Under the pieces are notes generated by a model. That model searched no databases. It saw nothing but the letters and a program-made list of their open reading frames with translations, and was not told the DNA's origin. From Styela clava (Eukaryota > Chordata > Ascidiacea > Stolidobranchia > Styelidae): a stretch of DNA of 64,000 nt. Both the position numbers and the translations under genes were made by a program. Of this stretch, positions 63,945-64,000 are shown in pieces. The DNA lies in NCBI RefSeq assembly GCF_964204865.1, contig NC_135262.1, positions 17,475,650-17,539,649 on the forward strand. The letters run 5' to 3'. Position 1 is the stretch's first letter, and each line of letters starts with the position of its first letter.

Positions 63945-64000
63945 GTAAGATTCTCACCTGTGCTAAAAATAATGCATGTAGACTGTAGATTTTCCGCAGC
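63945..64000 (+). other. Intron of the ZNF341-like gene, cut by the window edge
   Basis: Begins with the donor GTAAGA after TTG at 63944. The gene continues to the right. Confidence 0.6.

Overview
The window is AT-rich animal nuclear DNA. Its genes are split by many introns of roughly 60 to 2,600 bases, and it carries many remnants of DNA transposons. The gene content is choline-transporter-like SLC5 proteins, C-type lectins, an alpha-tubulin and a ZNF341-like factor. This suits an invertebrate deuterostome, and an ascidian-like tunicate is my best guess. That is inference: no sequence here names the species.

Layout. On the + strand lie three intact paralogues of the high-affinity choline transporter family (SLC5A7/CHT). 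Copy A is at 1929-8304, copy B at 21994-28181 and copy C at 35707-39511. All three have nine exons with identical intron phases. A broken last exon of a fourth copy (D) lies at 46941-47266. A second broken last-exon piece lies at about 28869-28955, and an orphan copy of the copy C upstream region lies at about 29975-30270. The cluster has therefore both gained and lost members. Between the transporters, on the - strand, are two C-type-lectin-domain genes. One is membrane-anchored (13065-10986) with an apparent one-base excess in a poly-A run. The other is secreted and intact (43735-41065). From 49089 to 52229 is a complete seven-exon alpha-tubulin with a TATA promoter. From 60494 to the right edge is the 5' part of a ZNF341-like zinc-finger gene.

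Mobile DNA fills much of the rest. Five hAT-type elements have recognisable inverted ends and 8-bp target duplications (18393-20725, 23336-25267, 42310-43117, 44249-45018, 55533-55798). One of them contains a broken transposase tail, and another sits inside a tRNA-derived SINE. A second SINE carries an exact 183-bp internal tandem duplication. There is also a long inverted repeat (about 30.9-31.6 against 33.9-34.7 kb), an element with AGGGGAA ends (32945-33921) and a YqaJ-nuclease remnant (57477-57214).

The most interesting point is in the transporter cluster. Copy A keeps the Trp of the GGIPW motif that corresponds to W254 of human CHT1. Copies B and C both have Ile there (GGIPI), while the rest of the fold is intact. 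B and C may therefore handle a different substrate or have altered affinity.
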